DNA of 64,000 nt from Nitratireductor thuwali. GTDB taxonomy: Bacteria; Pseudomonadota; Alphaproteobacteria; Rhizobiales; Rhizobiaceae. The position numbers were made by a program, and so were the translations under genes. Each line of letters begins with the position of its first letter. The stretch's first letter is position 1. The notes beneath the pieces were generated by a model, which saw nothing but the letters and a program-made list of their open reading frames with translations, searched no databases and was not told the DNA's origin. The stretch lies in assembly GCF_036621415.1 (NCBI RefSeq), contig NZ_CP030941.1, forward strand, positions 3,532,001 through 3,596,000, given 5' to 3'. Shown here piece after piece: positions 16,961-25,849 of the stretch.

Positions 16961-17062
16961 GTGAACGGGGGAGGGGCGGTTGGCGACTGGCGTGTCATCA
17001 TGCATGACGGCGAGGTTCTGGACATTCTGCACATCGGGCCGCGCGGCGGTGCCTACGACTGA
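16961..17062 (+). pseudogene. Truncated RelE-family toxin (C-terminal remnant)
   Basis: The 33 readable residues contain GDWRVIMHDGEVLDILHIGP, which matches the C-terminal beta-strands of RelE/ParE-type toxins (usual form GDWRVIYEI...LVLRIGHR). The preceding two-thirds of the toxin is absent; upstream sequence in all three frames gives no RelE-like text, and the last catalytic-region residues are altered (GPRGGAY). The stop overlaps the antitoxin start (TGATG), the arrangement expected for a toxin–antitoxin operon. It is therefore most likely a dead toxin. Confidence 0.7.
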
Positions 17063-17403
17063 TGGAGAAGAGCATGGCCGATACGATCACGATCGCCCGC
17101 GAGGAATATGCAAGGCTGTGCGCGGCCGCCGAGGAACTGGCGGACATCGAAGCCTATGACCGCGCCATGGCCGACCCCGGCGAAGCGATCCCCGCCGAAT
17201 ATGTGCGCCGCATGGTGGACGGCGAAAGCCCGCTGCGCGTCTTCCGTGACCTGCGCGGTCTGACCCAGGCGGCGCTGGCCGAACGCTCCGGCGTCAACCG
17301 GGTGCAGATCGCCGATATCGAGGCCGGGAGGAAGACGGGATCGGTGCAGACGCTGCGGAAGCTGGCTGGGGCGCTTGGTGTGGCGGTTGACGATCTGGTG
17401 TGA
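17062..17403 (+). CDS. Xre-family antitoxin (HTH) of a RelE-type module
   Basis: The product is 113 aa. The N-terminal half (EEYARLCAAAEELADIEAYD) is the helical toxin-binding type segment, and the C-terminal half is a Xre/Cro HTH (FRDLRGLTQAALAERSGV, NRVQIADIEAGRKTGSVQ). Such antitoxins repress their own operon. The gene is intact whereas the toxin before it is truncated, so it may be a relic or a solitary repressor. A second start, Met5 (MADTIT) at 17074, has a better upstream GGAG (ATGGAGAAGAGC). Confidence 0.82.
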   Translation: MEKSMADTITIAREEYARLCAAAEELADIEAYDRAMADPGEAIPAEYVRRMVDGESPLRVFRDLRGLTQAALAERSGVNRVQIADIEAGRKTGSVQTLRKLAGALGVAVDDLV

Positions 17404-17517
17404 TTGGTATCCGCCGAAGGACGGCAGGGCAGCCGCGACTTCGGCGGTTCGTGGTGGCCTCGCGCAAGAAAAAAGGCCGGCGGGTGCCGGCCAATTCGCA
17501 GATCCATCTGCGGGGTG

Positions 17518-18969
17518 TCAGGCCGTCTTGGGGCTTGGCACCTTGTTGTTCATAAGGCCGGTATGCAGCGCCCCGCCGAGGATCGCGCCGATCACCCAGC
17601 CATAGCCGGACAGTTGCGACAGGGCCGGGACCCAGACCGTGGCCACCGAGAAGACGGCGGCAAGGACGAAGGCGATCAGCGCCTTCTGGTTCCAGCCATT
17701 GCCGTAGAAATAGGCCCCCTCCGGATCGGACGAGAACATGTCGTCGACCGACACTGCGCCGCGGCGGACGAAGTAGTAGTCGGCAACCAGAATGCCGTAG
17801 AGCGGTGCCAGGAAGGCGCCGAGCGTGTCGACGAAACCGGTGATGCCGATGTTGGAGATCACCGGCATCCAGAGCGCGCCGATGAAGAAGGCGATGACGG
17901 CGGTGATGACGCCGCCCATCCTGGCGGAAATCTTTTCCGGGTTGAGGTTGGCGATGTCGTAGGCCGGTGGAATGAAGTTGGCGACGAGGTTGATCCCGAC
18001 GGTCGCGGCGAAGAAGGTGACGGCCGCGATCAGCGTGAGCAGCACATTGTCGACGCGCTCGACGATATCGGCCGGATTGACCAGCTTCTCGCCGAACAGC
18101 ACCACGGTGCCGGCCGTCACGAAGAGGGCGATGAAGGAGAAGAAGGCCATCGAGACCGGCAGGCCCCAGAAATTGCCCGTCTTCATGGCCTTCTCGCTTT
18201 TCACGAAACGCGAAAAGTCGCCGAAATTGATGACCACGGCGGCGAAATAGGCGATCATCGTTCCCACGATCGCGAAGAATGCGGCGACGGATCCGCGCGG
18301 GTCGGTCGCTTCACTGCCTTCGAAGATGGTGCCCAGCGCGCTGAAGATGCCGTTTCCGGCCTTCCACCAGATGACGATGCACAACGCGATCATGACGACA
18401 TAGACGAGGGGGCCCGCCCAGTTGAGGAACTTGCCCACCCAGTCGATGCCGCGCATGAAGAGGGCCACCTGGAAGACGCAGACGATGAGATAGGACAGCC
18501 AGCCGACGGCGGTCATGCCGAGGAATTCGCCCCCGCCCGTTATGCCGAAGGTGGTGTTCAGCAAGAGCGCCACCGCGGTCGAGGCGAAATAGGTCTGCAC
18601 GCCGTACCAGAAGATCGCGACGATGCCGCGGACGAGAGCGGGAAAGCGCGCGCCGTAGACGCCCATGCTGACCCTGGCCATGACCGGATAGGGAACGCCG
18701 TGCTTGACCGACGGCTTGCCGGTGAGGTTGACCAGGAACATGACGAAGAAGCCGGCGACGACGATCGCCGCGAACACGGCCCAGCCGTTCAGCCCGTAGG
18801 TGATGAAGAGCGAGGCCGCCAGCGAATAGCCGAACAGGCTCTGGATATCGTTGTTCCACACGTTGAAAATTTCGAAGGCGCCCCATTTGCGCTTCTCCGC
18901 CGGGAGCGGAGCCAAATCGGCATTGTAAAGCGCGCCGTCATTGGCGTGCTTGCTGGGTGAGTTCGCCAT
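17518..18969 (-). CDS. NCS1-family nucleobase/allantoin/hydantoin:cation symporter
   Basis: This is a 483-aa inner-membrane carrier with about 12 hydrophobic helices. The N-terminal NVWNNDIQSLFGYSLAASLF and KHGVPYPVMARVSMGVYGAR are the NCS1 substrate-site helices (Mhp1/PucI/CodB relatives). The start has GGAGA upstream. It is transcribed away from a GntR/FCD regulator, which probably controls it. The exact substrate (allantoin, hydantoin, uracil, cytosine) cannot be decided; there are no catabolic enzymes alongside. Confidence 0.88.
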   Translation of the reverse strand: MANSPSKHANDGALYNADLAPLPAEKRKWGAFEIFNVWNNDIQSLFGYSLAASLFITYGLNGWAVFAAIVVAGFFVMFLVNLTGKPSVKHGVPYPVMARVSMGVYGARFPALVRGIVAIFWYGVQTYFASTAVALLLNTTFGITGGGEFLGMTAVGWLSYLIVCVFQVALFMRGIDWVGKFLNWAGPLVYVVMIALCIVIWWKAGNGIFSALGTIFEGSEATDPRGSVAAFFAIVGTMIAYFAAVVINFGDFSRFVKSEKAMKTGNFWGLPVSMAFFSFIALFVTAGTVVLFGEKLVNPADIVERVDNVLLTLIAAVTFFAATVGINLVANFIPPAYDIANLNPEKISARMGGVITAVIAFFIGALWMPVISNIGITGFVDTLGAFLAPLYGILVADYYFVRRGAVSVDDMFSSDPEGAYFYGNGWNQKALIAFVLAAVFSVATVWVPALSQLSGYGWVIGAILGGALHTGLMNNKVPSPKTA

Positions 18970-19056
18970 ATCGTTCTCCCATTGTTGGGCCTTCAGGAGG
19001 CCGTCAAAAAAACGCTTAGGTAAAAGCCGTTCCCCGGCATTTCTTGTGACATGTTT

Positions 19057-19070
19057 TGTAAAAGGTTACA
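19057..19070. promoter_or_regulatory. Candidate GntR operator in divergent promoter
   Basis: TGTAA-AAGG-TTACA is a 5-bp inverted repeat 33 bp before the regulator ATG and 88 bp from the permease ATG, in the only AT-rich part of the spacer. It is a plausible FCD-regulator site but is short. Confidence 0.4.
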
Positions 19071-19103
19071 GAGTATCTTTCAGCGGAAGTACGTGCCAAA
19101 CCC

Positions 19104-19817
19104 ATGAAACACCTTATCGAGAAACGCGAAAATGAAGGCCGTACCGGAAAGGCCGCCGCGCGCGGCGGGCAGGCGCCGGCCCTGCTGGCCCGGGGCGCCT
19201 ATGACGCGCTCGTCGACATGCTGCGCGACGGCTCGCTTTCCAGCGGATCCTTCGCCACGGTGCCCGATCTCGTGGAGATGCTGGACTTTCCGCTTGCCGC
19301 CGTGCGCGAGGCTGTGAAGCGGGCCGACGCATGCGGCTTCCTGAACGTCATTCCCAAGCGCGGCGTCATGATCATGGATGCGGGGCCCGAGACCACGCGC
19401 GCCTGCCTCAGCCTGCGCGCGATGTTCGACGTGGAAGGCGCCAGGCGGCTCGTCAAAAAGGGCGCGGACATGCCGCTCGAGGCCCTGCGGGCGGCGCATG
19501 AGGACATGCTCGAAAGAGCACAGCGGGAGATGACGCCCGATCTGCCGCGCCAGGCGATCCGCACCGACCTGTCATTGCACGATGCCCTGTCGGCCGGGCT
19601 GGATACCCGGCTCGAAGCCCTGCTCTACGACGAGAACCGCACCCGCATCGCGATCATCCAGAACACGCGGGCCTTCGTGCCGAACCGCGTCGTCTCGGCA
19701 ATGGAAGAGCATCTGGCCGTCATAAGCGCGCTGGAGACCCGCGACGCGGACGCGGCCGCCGACGCCATCCGCCTCCACCTCCAGAACACGCTTCAATGGT
19801 GGGGCGTTCCCGATTGA
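19104..19817 (+). CDS. GntR-family (FadR-subfamily, FCD domain) transcriptional regulator
   Basis: The product is 237 aa. The N-terminal winged helix (residues ~30–95) includes PDLVEMLDFPLAAVREAVKR, a somewhat degenerate GntR HTH. The rest is an all-helical FCD ligand domain with the metal-binding-type His/Asp pattern (DLSLHDAL, MEEHLAVISALETRD, AIRLHLQNTL). The likely role is ligand-controlled repression of the divergent NCS1 permease gene. Met at 19104 is the only good start; the upstream spacer holds an inverted repeat. Confidence 0.85.
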   Translation: MKHLIEKRENEGRTGKAAARGGQAPALLARGAYDALVDMLRDGSLSSGSFATVPDLVEMLDFPLAAVREAVKRADACGFLNVIPKRGVMIMDAGPETTRACLSLRAMFDVEGARRLVKKGADMPLEALRAAHEDMLERAQREMTPDLPRQAIRTDLSLHDALSAGLDTRLEALLYDENRTRIAIIQNTRAFVPNRVVSAMEEHLAVISALETRDADAAADAIRLHLQNTLQWWGVPD

Positions 19818-19896
19818 CGGCGCCGGGGCGGCAGAGTGCCGTCTTCGTTGAGCGCCGAAATGCAGCAGAGTGGCGCCGCGCACCCTGCGTCATCGT

Positions 19897-20115
19897 CACG
19901 GCATGGATCCTTGGGTCAAGCCCAAGGATGACGAAGCGGCGGGGGTGGCGCGAACGACGAAGCGGGGGGGTGGGCGCGAACGCGCTTGCATCGTCGAGGG
20001 TGGGTGTTGGCGGCTCCTGCTGGCGGCTCCCGGTGGGCGCCGAGCGCTCGCGGTTCCATCATGCAAGCAGCGTCCCTTCCCCTTCGTCATCCCAGGGCGA
20101 AGGCGGGGACCTTGG
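19897..20115. repeat. 219-bp direct repeat, copy 1, with REP-like ends
   Basis: It starts at CACGGCATGG and matches copy 2 at an offset of 304 bp with 216 of 219 bases identical by eye (differences near 19966, 19969 and 20006). The left end is a palindrome CCTTGGG-TCAAG-CCCAAGG. The right end carries a diverged inverted version (TTCGTCATCCC...CCTTGG), so the unit resembles a pair of REPs around a unique core. It lies between the GntR gene and mccB. Confidence 0.9.
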
Positions 20116-20200
20116 ATCCATGCCGTTGCTTCTGCGACCACGCCCGACGCTACCGGCACCGGGCGCCCCATGCCGGAAACGCCGCCCGCTTCACCGCCGG

Positions 20201-20419
20201 CACGGCATGGATCCTTGGGTCAAGCCCAAGGATGACGAAGCGGCGGGGGTGGCGCGAACGACGAAGCGGAGCGGTGGGCGCGAACGCGCTTGCATCGTCG
20301 AGGGTGGGCGTTGGCGGCTCCTGCTGGCGGCTCCCGGTGGGCGCCGAGCGCTCGCGGTTCCATCATGCAAGCAGCGTCCCTTCCCCTTCGTCATCCCAGG
20401 GCGAAGGCGGGGACCTTGG
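20201..20419. repeat. 219-bp direct repeat, copy 2
   Basis: This is the second copy, separated from the first by 85 bp. Weaker similarity continues for about 45 bp past the right end (CCAACGCTTCCGGCACCG against CCGACGCTACCGGCACCG). Copy 2 ends 100 bp from the mccB stop codon. Confidence 0.9.
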
Positions 20420-20518
20420 GGCCGTTCCCTTCCCGCCCGCGCCCAACGCTTCCGGCACCGCGCTCCTGCGGTCGATGATCAAAGCATGTAGGCTCGAAAT
20501 CGTCGGGCGCTGCGGCCC

Positions 20519-22126
20519 TCACATCCTGAACACGCCGAACCGCGTCTCCTCGATGGGCGCGTTGAGCGCGGCGGAGAGGGACAGGCCCAGCACCTCGCGC
20601 GTCTTCGCCGGGTCGATGATGCCGTCGTCCCATAGGCGAGCGCTGGAATAGAGCGGGTGGCCCTCGCGTTCGTATTTCTCCAGGATCGGCTTCCTGAAGG
20701 CGGCTTCCTCCTCCTCGCTCCAGGTGCCGCCCTTGCGCTCTATGCCCTCGCGCTTGACGATGGAAAGCACGGTGGCGGCCTGTTCGCCGCCCATGACGGA
20801 GATGCGGGCATTGGGCCACATCCACAGGAAGCGGGGGGAGTAGGCTCTGCCGCACATGCCGTAATTGCCGGCGCCGAAGGAGCCGCCGATGATGATCGTG
20901 AACTTCGGCACGCGCGCCGTCGCCACCGCCGTCACCAGCTTGGCGCCGTCGCGGGCGATGCCGCCGGCTTCGTATTTGCGGCCGACCATGAAGCCGGTGA
21001 TGTTCTGCAGGAAGACGAGCGGGATCTTGCGCTGACAGCACAGCTCGATGAAATGGGCGCCCTTGAGCGCGCTTTCGGAGAACAGAACGCCATTGTTGGC
21101 GATGACGCCCACCGGCATGCCGTGGAGATGGGCAAAGCCGGTGACGAGCGTGGTGCCGTAATTGGCCTTGAACTCGTCGAGCTCGGAGCCGTCGACGATG
21201 CGGGCGATCACCTCGCGCACGTCATAGGGCTGGCGCACGTCGGCGGGGATGATGCCGTAGATCTCATGAGGATCGTGAAGCGGCGGAATCGGTTTGCGAA
21301 CCGCGAGCGTCAAGCCCTTCTTTCGATTGAGGTTCTTGACGATGCGGCGGACGATGGCCAGCGCGTGCTCGTCGTTGAGCGCGTAGTGATCGGCCACGCC
21401 CGATTCGCGCGTGTGCACCTCCGCGCCTCCAAGCTCCTCCGCCGTCACCACCTCGCCGGTGGCCGCCTTCACGAGGGGCGGGCCGCCGAGGAAGATGGTG
21501 GCGTTGCCCTTCACCATCACGGTCTCGTCGCTCATCGCCGGCACATAGGCCCCGCCCGCCGTGCACGAGCCCATGACGCAGGCGATCTGAGGAATGCCGC
21601 GCGCCGACATGTTGGCCTGGTTGTAGAAGATGCGGCCGAAATGATCGCGGTCGGGAAAGACCTCGTCCTGATTGGGCAGATTGGCGCCGCCCGAATCGAC
21701 CAGGTAGATGCAGGGCAGGTTGTTTTCCAGCGCGATCTCCTGCGCGCGCAGGTGCTTCTTCACGGTGAGGGGATAGTAGGTGCCGCCCTTCACGGTGGCG
21801 TCGTTGACGACGATCATCACCTCCATGCCCTCGACGCGGCCCACCCCGGCGATCAGCCCCGCCGAGGCGATGTCGCCGCCATAGAGCCCGGAGGCGGCGA
21901 ACTGGCCGATCTCCAGAAAGGGCGCGCCGGGGTCGAGCAGCTGCGCCAGCCGGTCGCGCGGCAGGAGCTTGCCGCGGCTGGTGTGGCGCTGGCGGGCCTC
22001 TTCGGTGCCGCCCTTCCCGATCACGGCCGCCTTTTCGGCCATTTCCGCCACCAGCGCCTCCATGCGCGCCCGGTTGGCCTTGAAGGTTTCGGAGGCGGGC
22101 GAGAGCTGCGAGGAAATGACGGTCAT
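20519..22126 (-). CDS. mccB: Methylcrotonyl-CoA carboxylase carboxyltransferase (beta) subunit
   Basis: The product is 535 aa, the usual length for MccB. It transfers CO2 from biotin to 3-methylcrotonyl-CoA in leucine degradation. The crotonase-type carboxyltransferase fold shows in [35 protein letters not shown] (acyl-CoA oxyanion region), [21 protein letters not shown] and the C-terminal [27 protein letters not shown] precedes the ATG with a long spacer. It sits 84 bp downstream of ivd, as in liu operons, but mccA does not follow; instead come the 219-bp repeats and unrelated genes. Confidence 0.95.
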   Translation of the reverse strand: MTVISSQLSPASETFKANRARMEALVAEMAEKAAVIGKGGTEEARQRHTSRGKLLPRDRLAQLLDPGAPFLEIGQFAASGLYGGDIASAGLIAGVGRVEGMEVMIVVNDATVKGGTYYPLTVKKHLRAQEIALENNLPCIYLVDSGGANLPNQDEVFPDRDHFGRIFYNQANMSARGIPQIACVMGSCTAGGAYVPAMSDETVMVKGNATIFLGGPPLVKAATGEVVTAEELGGAEVHTRESGVADHYALNDEHALAIVRRIVKNLNRKKGLTLAVRKPIPPLHDPHEIYGIIPADVRQPYDVREVIARIVDGSELDEFKANYGTTLVTGFAHLHGMPVGVIANNGVLFSESALKGAHFIELCCQRKIPLVFLQNITGFMVGRKYEAGGIARDGAKLVTAVATARVPKFTIIIGGSFGAGNYGMCGRAYSPRFLWMWPNARISVMGGEQAATVLSIVKREGIERKGGTWSEEEEAAFRKPILEKYEREGHPLYSSARLWDDGIIDPAKTREVLGLSLSAALNAPIEETRFGVFRM

Positions 22127-22210
22127 GCGCGGTGGGTCTCCTCAATGGCTTTCAGGGGCTTTGTGGAACGTGCGCGGAGATTAGGCCTGTGGCGAAGGCA
22201 TGCAAGCCCC

Positions 22211-23371
22211 TCAGGCCTCTCCGGCGATTTCGCGGCCGATCAGCCAGCGGCGGATTTCGCTCGTGCCGGCGCCGATCTCGTAGAGCTTGGCATCGCGCAG
22301 CAGGCGACCGGTCGGGTACTCGTTGACATAGCCGTTGCCGCCCAGAAGCTGGATCGCGTCGAGCGCGGCCTGGGTCGCCTTTTCGGCCGCGTAGAGGATG
22401 CAGCCGGCCGCATCCTTGCGCGTCGTCTCGCCCCGGTCGCAGGCCGCCGCCACCGCATAGACATAGGCGCGGCAGGCGTTCATCGTCGTATACATGTCGG
22501 CCAGCTTGCCCTGTACGAGCTGGAAGGCGCCGATGGGCTGGCCGAACTGCTTGCGCTCGTTCACATAGGGCACCGCTACATCCATGCAGGCGGCCATGAT
22601 GCCGAGCGGCCCGCCGGCCAGCACGACCCGCTCATAATCGAGCCCCGACATGAGGATGTTGACGCCCTGGCCTTCCTCGCCCAGCACATTGTCGAAGGGC
22701 ACCTCGACGTCCTCGAACACGAGTTCGCCCGTGTTGGAGCCGCGCATGCCGAGCTTGTCCAGCTTCTGTGCGACCGAGAAACCCTTCATGTCGCGTTCGA
22801 TGATGAAGGCGGTGATGCCGCGCGGGCCGGCCTGCGAATCGGTCTTGGCATAGACCACCAGCGTGCCGGCCTCCGGGCCGTTGGTGATCCACATCTTGGA
22901 GCCGTTGAGCACATAGCGGTCGTTGTGCTTTTCGGCCTTCAGCTTCATGGAAACGACGTCCGAGCCTGCGCCCGTCTCCGACATGGCGAGCGCGCCGACG
23001 GTCTCGCCCGAGCACAGGGCCGGGAGGTATTTGCGCTTCTGCGCCTCGCTGCCCCAGCGCCGGATCTGGTTGACGCAGAGATTGGAATGGGCGCCGTAGG
23101 AAAGCCCGACGGAGGCCGAGGCGCGGCTGATCTCCTCCATCGCCACCACATGGGCAAGATAGCCGAGGCCGGAACCGCCCAGTTCCGGCTCCACCGTCAT
23201 GCCAAGCAGGCCGAGTTCGCCCATTTTCGGCCAGAGCTGGGCGGGAAAATCGTTTTCCCGGTCGATCTCGGCGGCCAGCGGCGCAATCTGCTCCTGCGCG
23301 AAGCGGTGCACCATCTCGCGCAGCGCCTCGATCTCCTCGCCGTGCCCGAAGCGCATGGTCTGGTCGAACAT
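22211..23371 (-). CDS. ivd: Isovaleryl-CoA dehydrogenase
   Basis: This is a 386-aa FAD flavoenzyme of the acyl-CoA dehydrogenase family that oxidises isovaleryl-CoA to 3-methylcrotonyl-CoA, the step just before MCC. The catalytic base is Glu247 in [14 protein letters not shown], the position characteristic of isovaleryl-CoA dehydrogenases. The FAD/substrate motifs [17 protein letters not shown] and [17 protein letters not shown] are present. It lies first in the liu-type operon, 48 bp after the TetR regulator gene on the same strand. Confidence 0.95.
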   Translation of the reverse strand: MFDQTMRFGHGEEIEALREMVHRFAQEQIAPLAAEIDRENDFPAQLWPKMGELGLLGMTVEPELGGSGLGYLAHVVAMEEISRASASVGLSYGAHSNLCVNQIRRWGSEAQKRKYLPALCSGETVGALAMSETGAGSDVVSMKLKAEKHNDRYVLNGSKMWITNGPEAGTLVVYAKTDSQAGPRGITAFIIERDMKGFSVAQKLDKLGMRGSNTGELVFEDVEVPFDNVLGEEGQGVNILMSGLDYERVVLAGGPLGIMAACMDVAVPYVNERKQFGQPIGAFQLVQGKLADMYTTMNACRAYVYAVAAACDRGETTRKDAAGCILYAAEKATQAALDAIQLLGGNGYVNEYPTGRLLRDAKLYEIGAGTSEIRRWLIGREIAGEA

Positions 23372-23419
23372 GGTCGTTCTCCTCCTACTATACCAAGGCC
23401 ATTGTCCCTGGTCCCGGTA

Positions 23420-24013
23420 TCAACCGGCGCCGACGAGGCGCATGGTCATGATGTGATAATTATGGGCCACCTCGCGCACGGAAAGGCGCTCGTCGGGCCG
23501 GAACCAGGCGATGACGCCGGTGATCATCTGGATGATGGCCATGGCGGTGAGCGTGACGTCCTCGATGCGGAAGCGGCCCTCTTCGGCGCCGTCGCGCAAT
23601 ATCTGGCGCAGCTCCTTCTCGTAGGCCGCGCGAAGCCGAAGGATATGGGTCAGCTTGTCCGGCGACAGGCTGCGCAGCTCCATGTTGTTGACATGGGTGG
23701 AGAGCCGGCGCTCGACGTGGAAATGAATGTGGTTGCGCACGAACGCGGCGAGCCGTTCGGAAGGGTCGGCGCTCTGCGGCTTCGCATCCTCCCACGATGC
23801 CAGGAGCCCGGTCATGTGCTCCTCCATCAGCGAGAAAAGCAGCGCTTCCTTGTTGGGGAAGTAGCGGTAGAGCGCGGCCGGCTGCACGCCGACCCGCTCG
23901 CCGAGCTGGCGCATGGACATGGCCTCGAAACCGTGGCGGGCAATGAGCGACAGCGCCGACTGGCGTATCGCCGCCAATGTTCTTTCGCCGTCCGAACCGG
24001 CCGTGCGCGCCAT
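23420..24013 (-). CDS. TetR-family regulator of the leucine catabolism operon
   Basis: The product is 197 aa. The N-terminal TetR HTH spans about residues 10–55 (FEAMSMRQLGERVGVQPAAL, YRYFPNKEALLFSLM) and a helical ligand domain follows. It is encoded directly upstream of ivd–mccB, so it is probably the acyl-CoA-responsive repressor of the operon. A 30-bp inverted repeat 21 bp before its ATG suggests autoregulation. Confidence 0.88.
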   Translation of the reverse strand: MARTAGSDGERTLAAIRQSALSLIARHGFEAMSMRQLGERVGVQPAALYRYFPNKEALLFSLMEEHMTGLLASWEDAKPQSADPSERLAAFVRNHIHFHVERRLSTHVNNMELRSLSPDKLTHILRLRAAYEKELRQILRDGAEEGRFRIEDVTLTAMAIIQMITGVIAWFRPDERLSVREVAHNYHIMTMRLVGAG

Positions 24014-24033
24014 GGCTGCCTCCTGGAATCCCG

Positions 24034-24063
24034 GAATTAATAGAACGTACGTTTAATTAATTC
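24034..24063. promoter_or_regulatory. TetR operator, 30-bp inverted repeat
   Basis: It is centred between 24048 and 24049 on AACGTACGTT. The 15-nt arms (GAATTAATAGAACGT and ACGTTTAATTAATTC) match at 13 of 15 positions. It lies between the TetR start (24013) and the divergent small gene at 24163, in a local AT-rich patch. The core ACGTACGT resembles sites of acyl-CoA-responsive TetR proteins. Confidence 0.7.
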
Positions 24064-24162
24064 AAGGGCCGCCTCTTTCCGCTGCAGGCAGAGGACTGGA
24101 ACCCGGCCGGCCCCGTAACCATTTTAGAGGGCGAGATCGTCCGACAGCCAAGGGAGAACGGG

Positions 24163-24402
24163 ATGGCGACACTGACCAGGCAAGCCGTCGAGGATATTCT
24201 GGGGCCCGTCGACAATACCCTTGTCGCCGAGATCGCCGCCACCGGCGCCACGCCTGCGGAACTGCAGGAGGCGCATGCATGGGTGATGAGCGACGATGCG
24301 CTGGTGAACGATTTCCGGCCCATGCCGAAGGGCAGGGTGGCCGAGCTCGTGGAGATACTCTACCGGCAGGAAGGCCCGGCCGGGGAAGAGGACATGGTGT
24401 GA
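24163..24402 (+). CDS. Conserved small hypothetical protein (79 aa)
   Basis: This is a soluble, acidic 79-aa protein with a clear GGGAGA ribosome-binding site and normal third-position GC. It is predicted to be mostly helical (RQAVEDILGPVDN, PAELQEAHAWVMSD, GRVAELVEILYRQEG). I recognise no domain. It is divergent from the TetR/leucine operon and shares the spacer with the 30-bp operator, so it could be under the same regulator. It resembles small unknown proteins of Hyphomicrobiales, from memory only. Confidence 0.75.
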   Translation: MATLTRQAVEDILGPVDNTLVAEIAATGATPAELQEAHAWVMSDDALVNDFRPMPKGRVAELVEILYRQEGPAGEEDMV

Positions 24403-24645
24403 GCGAGGCCGGCTGTTTCGCCCGAAAAAGCTGGGGCAGGATCGATGCGGGGCGGGCCGAACCCACCTGGCGTCATGGGTCATCGTCCGCGGGGTTCCCG
24501 ATCCGGCGTTGCGTATGACGATGTGAGCGTCCACCTCGTCATCACCTCTGAGGGGTTCCCAGCCCGCGTCGGTGGCGGCGTGCACCCGGATTCCTCGTCG
24601 AAGCCTGCCCAAGGCCTTGCGGGATTACGGCGAATGCGTCCCGCG

Positions 24646-25752
24646 CTACCGCGCCGCCTTGAGCGCTTCGGGCAATTCGGCTTCGAACACGTCGATTTCC
24701 TCGGCCGGCCCCACGCTGACCCGGATGCAGCGGTCGAGCCCGGGGGCCATGGGCTTGCGCACGAAGACGTCGCGCTTGCCCAGTTCCTGAAGCACCTTCA
24801 TGGCGTGTTGGCCGTCGCCGCCGCAATCCATGGTGACGAAATTGGTGGCGGAGAGGAGCGGCGTCAGTCCGTTTTTTCTTGCGATGCGGTAGAGGCGCTG
24901 CCGGCAGGCCTCCACCTCGCCGCACACCCATTGCAGATGCGCCTGATCCTCAAGGGCGGAAAGGGCCGCCTCCTGCGCCATCCGGGTCATGCCGAAATGG
25001 TTCCGCACCTTTTCGAAATTGCGGATCGTCTCCGCCTCGCCGACGGCATAGCCGCAACGCAGGCCCGCAAGGCCATAGACCTTGGAAAAGGTGCGCATGC
25101 GCAGCACGTTGGGCCGCGACACGTCGAGCGCGGGCAGGGCGCCAGGCGGTGCCGTCTCGCCATAGGCCTCGTCGAGCACGAACATCGTTGTCGGCGGCAG
25201 CGCCTCGACGAAATCCTCGACGGCATCGGCTTCCCACCAGGTGCCCATCGGATTGTCCGGGTTGGACAGATAGACCAGCGGCGCGTTCTGGAGCTTCACG
25301 GCGTTCAGAAGACCGTCGAGGTCCTCGCGGTCGTCGCGGTAAGGCACCGTCACCAGCCGACCGCCGAAGCCGGCGACATGGTAATTGAAGGTGGGATAGG
25401 CCCCGAGCGAGGTGACCACCGGCGCGCCCTGTTCCACATATTGCCGCACCACAAGGCCGAGCAGCCCATCGATGCCTTCGCCGATGACGATGTTTTCGGC
25501 GCCGACGCCAAGATGCCGCGCCAGCGCGTTGCGCAGATCGTGATTCTGGGCATCGCCATATTTCCACATCTGCGGCGCGGCCCCGGCCATCGCCCTGGCG
25601 ACGGAGGGCGCGGGGCCGAAGCCGTTCTCATTGGCGCCCAGCCGCGCGCGAAACGGGCGGCCGCGCTCTCGCTCCTGCGTTTCCGGCCCGACAAAGGGCA
25701 CCGTTGCAGGCAGGGAACGGACAAGTGCTGTTGGAGAAGGTCTTTCGGTCAT
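24646..25752 (-). CDS. PLP-dependent aminotransferase, HisC-like (fold type I)
   Basis: The product is 368 aa. It has the HisC/aromatic aminotransferase layout: ARLGANENGFGPAPS at the N-terminus, YLSNPDNPMGTWW (Asn/Asp of the PLP site), FVLDEAYGE (Asp and Tyr contacting PLP), and FSKVYGLAGLRCGYAVG with the Schiff-base Lys. The start used is Met-Thr-Glu at 25752; the frame is open to 25845 but without family similarity. It may be histidinol-phosphate or an aromatic amino-acid aminotransferase. There are no histidine genes beside it, so hisC is not assigned. Confidence 0.85.
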   Translation of the reverse strand: MTERPSPTALVRSLPATVPFVGPETQERERGRPFRARLGANENGFGPAPSVARAMAGAAPQMWKYGDAQNHDLRNALARHLGVGAENIVIGEGIDGLLGLVVRQYVEQGAPVVTSLGAYPTFNYHVAGFGGRLVTVPYRDDREDLDGLLNAVKLQNAPLVYLSNPDNPMGTWWEADAVEDFVEALPPTTMFVLDEAYGETAPPGALPALDVSRPNVLRMRTFSKVYGLAGLRCGYAVGEAETIRNFEKVRNHFGMTRMAQEAALSALEDQAHLQWVCGEVEACRQRLYRIARKNGLTPLLSATNFVTMDCGGDGQHAMKVLQELGKRDVFVRKPMAPGLDRCIRVSVGPAEEIDVFEAELPEALKAAR

Positions 25753-25849
25753 GGCTCCGACGGCTGGCTGGTTGGCGTTGCCCGTTGGTAGAGCAATTCC
25801 ACGAAAAGTGAAAACCGCTTTCCTGCCGGAGCGGCCCGGAATCAAGGCG

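Noticed and set aside
19897..20419. Possible CRISPR array
   Set aside because: There are only two copies, of 219 bp each, with one 85-bp spacer and no cas genes.
19818..20518. Overlapping open frames across the 219-bp repeats that look like duplicated proteins
   Set aside because: The similarity comes from the duplicated DNA with REP palindromes. There is no ribosome-binding site or domain, and several frames are open at once.
20657..24040. A 1127-codon plus-strand open frame antisense to mccB, ivd and the TetR gene
   Set aside because: Three recognisable enzymes or regulators lie on the minus strand. The antisense product runs across gene boundaries and has no family similarity.
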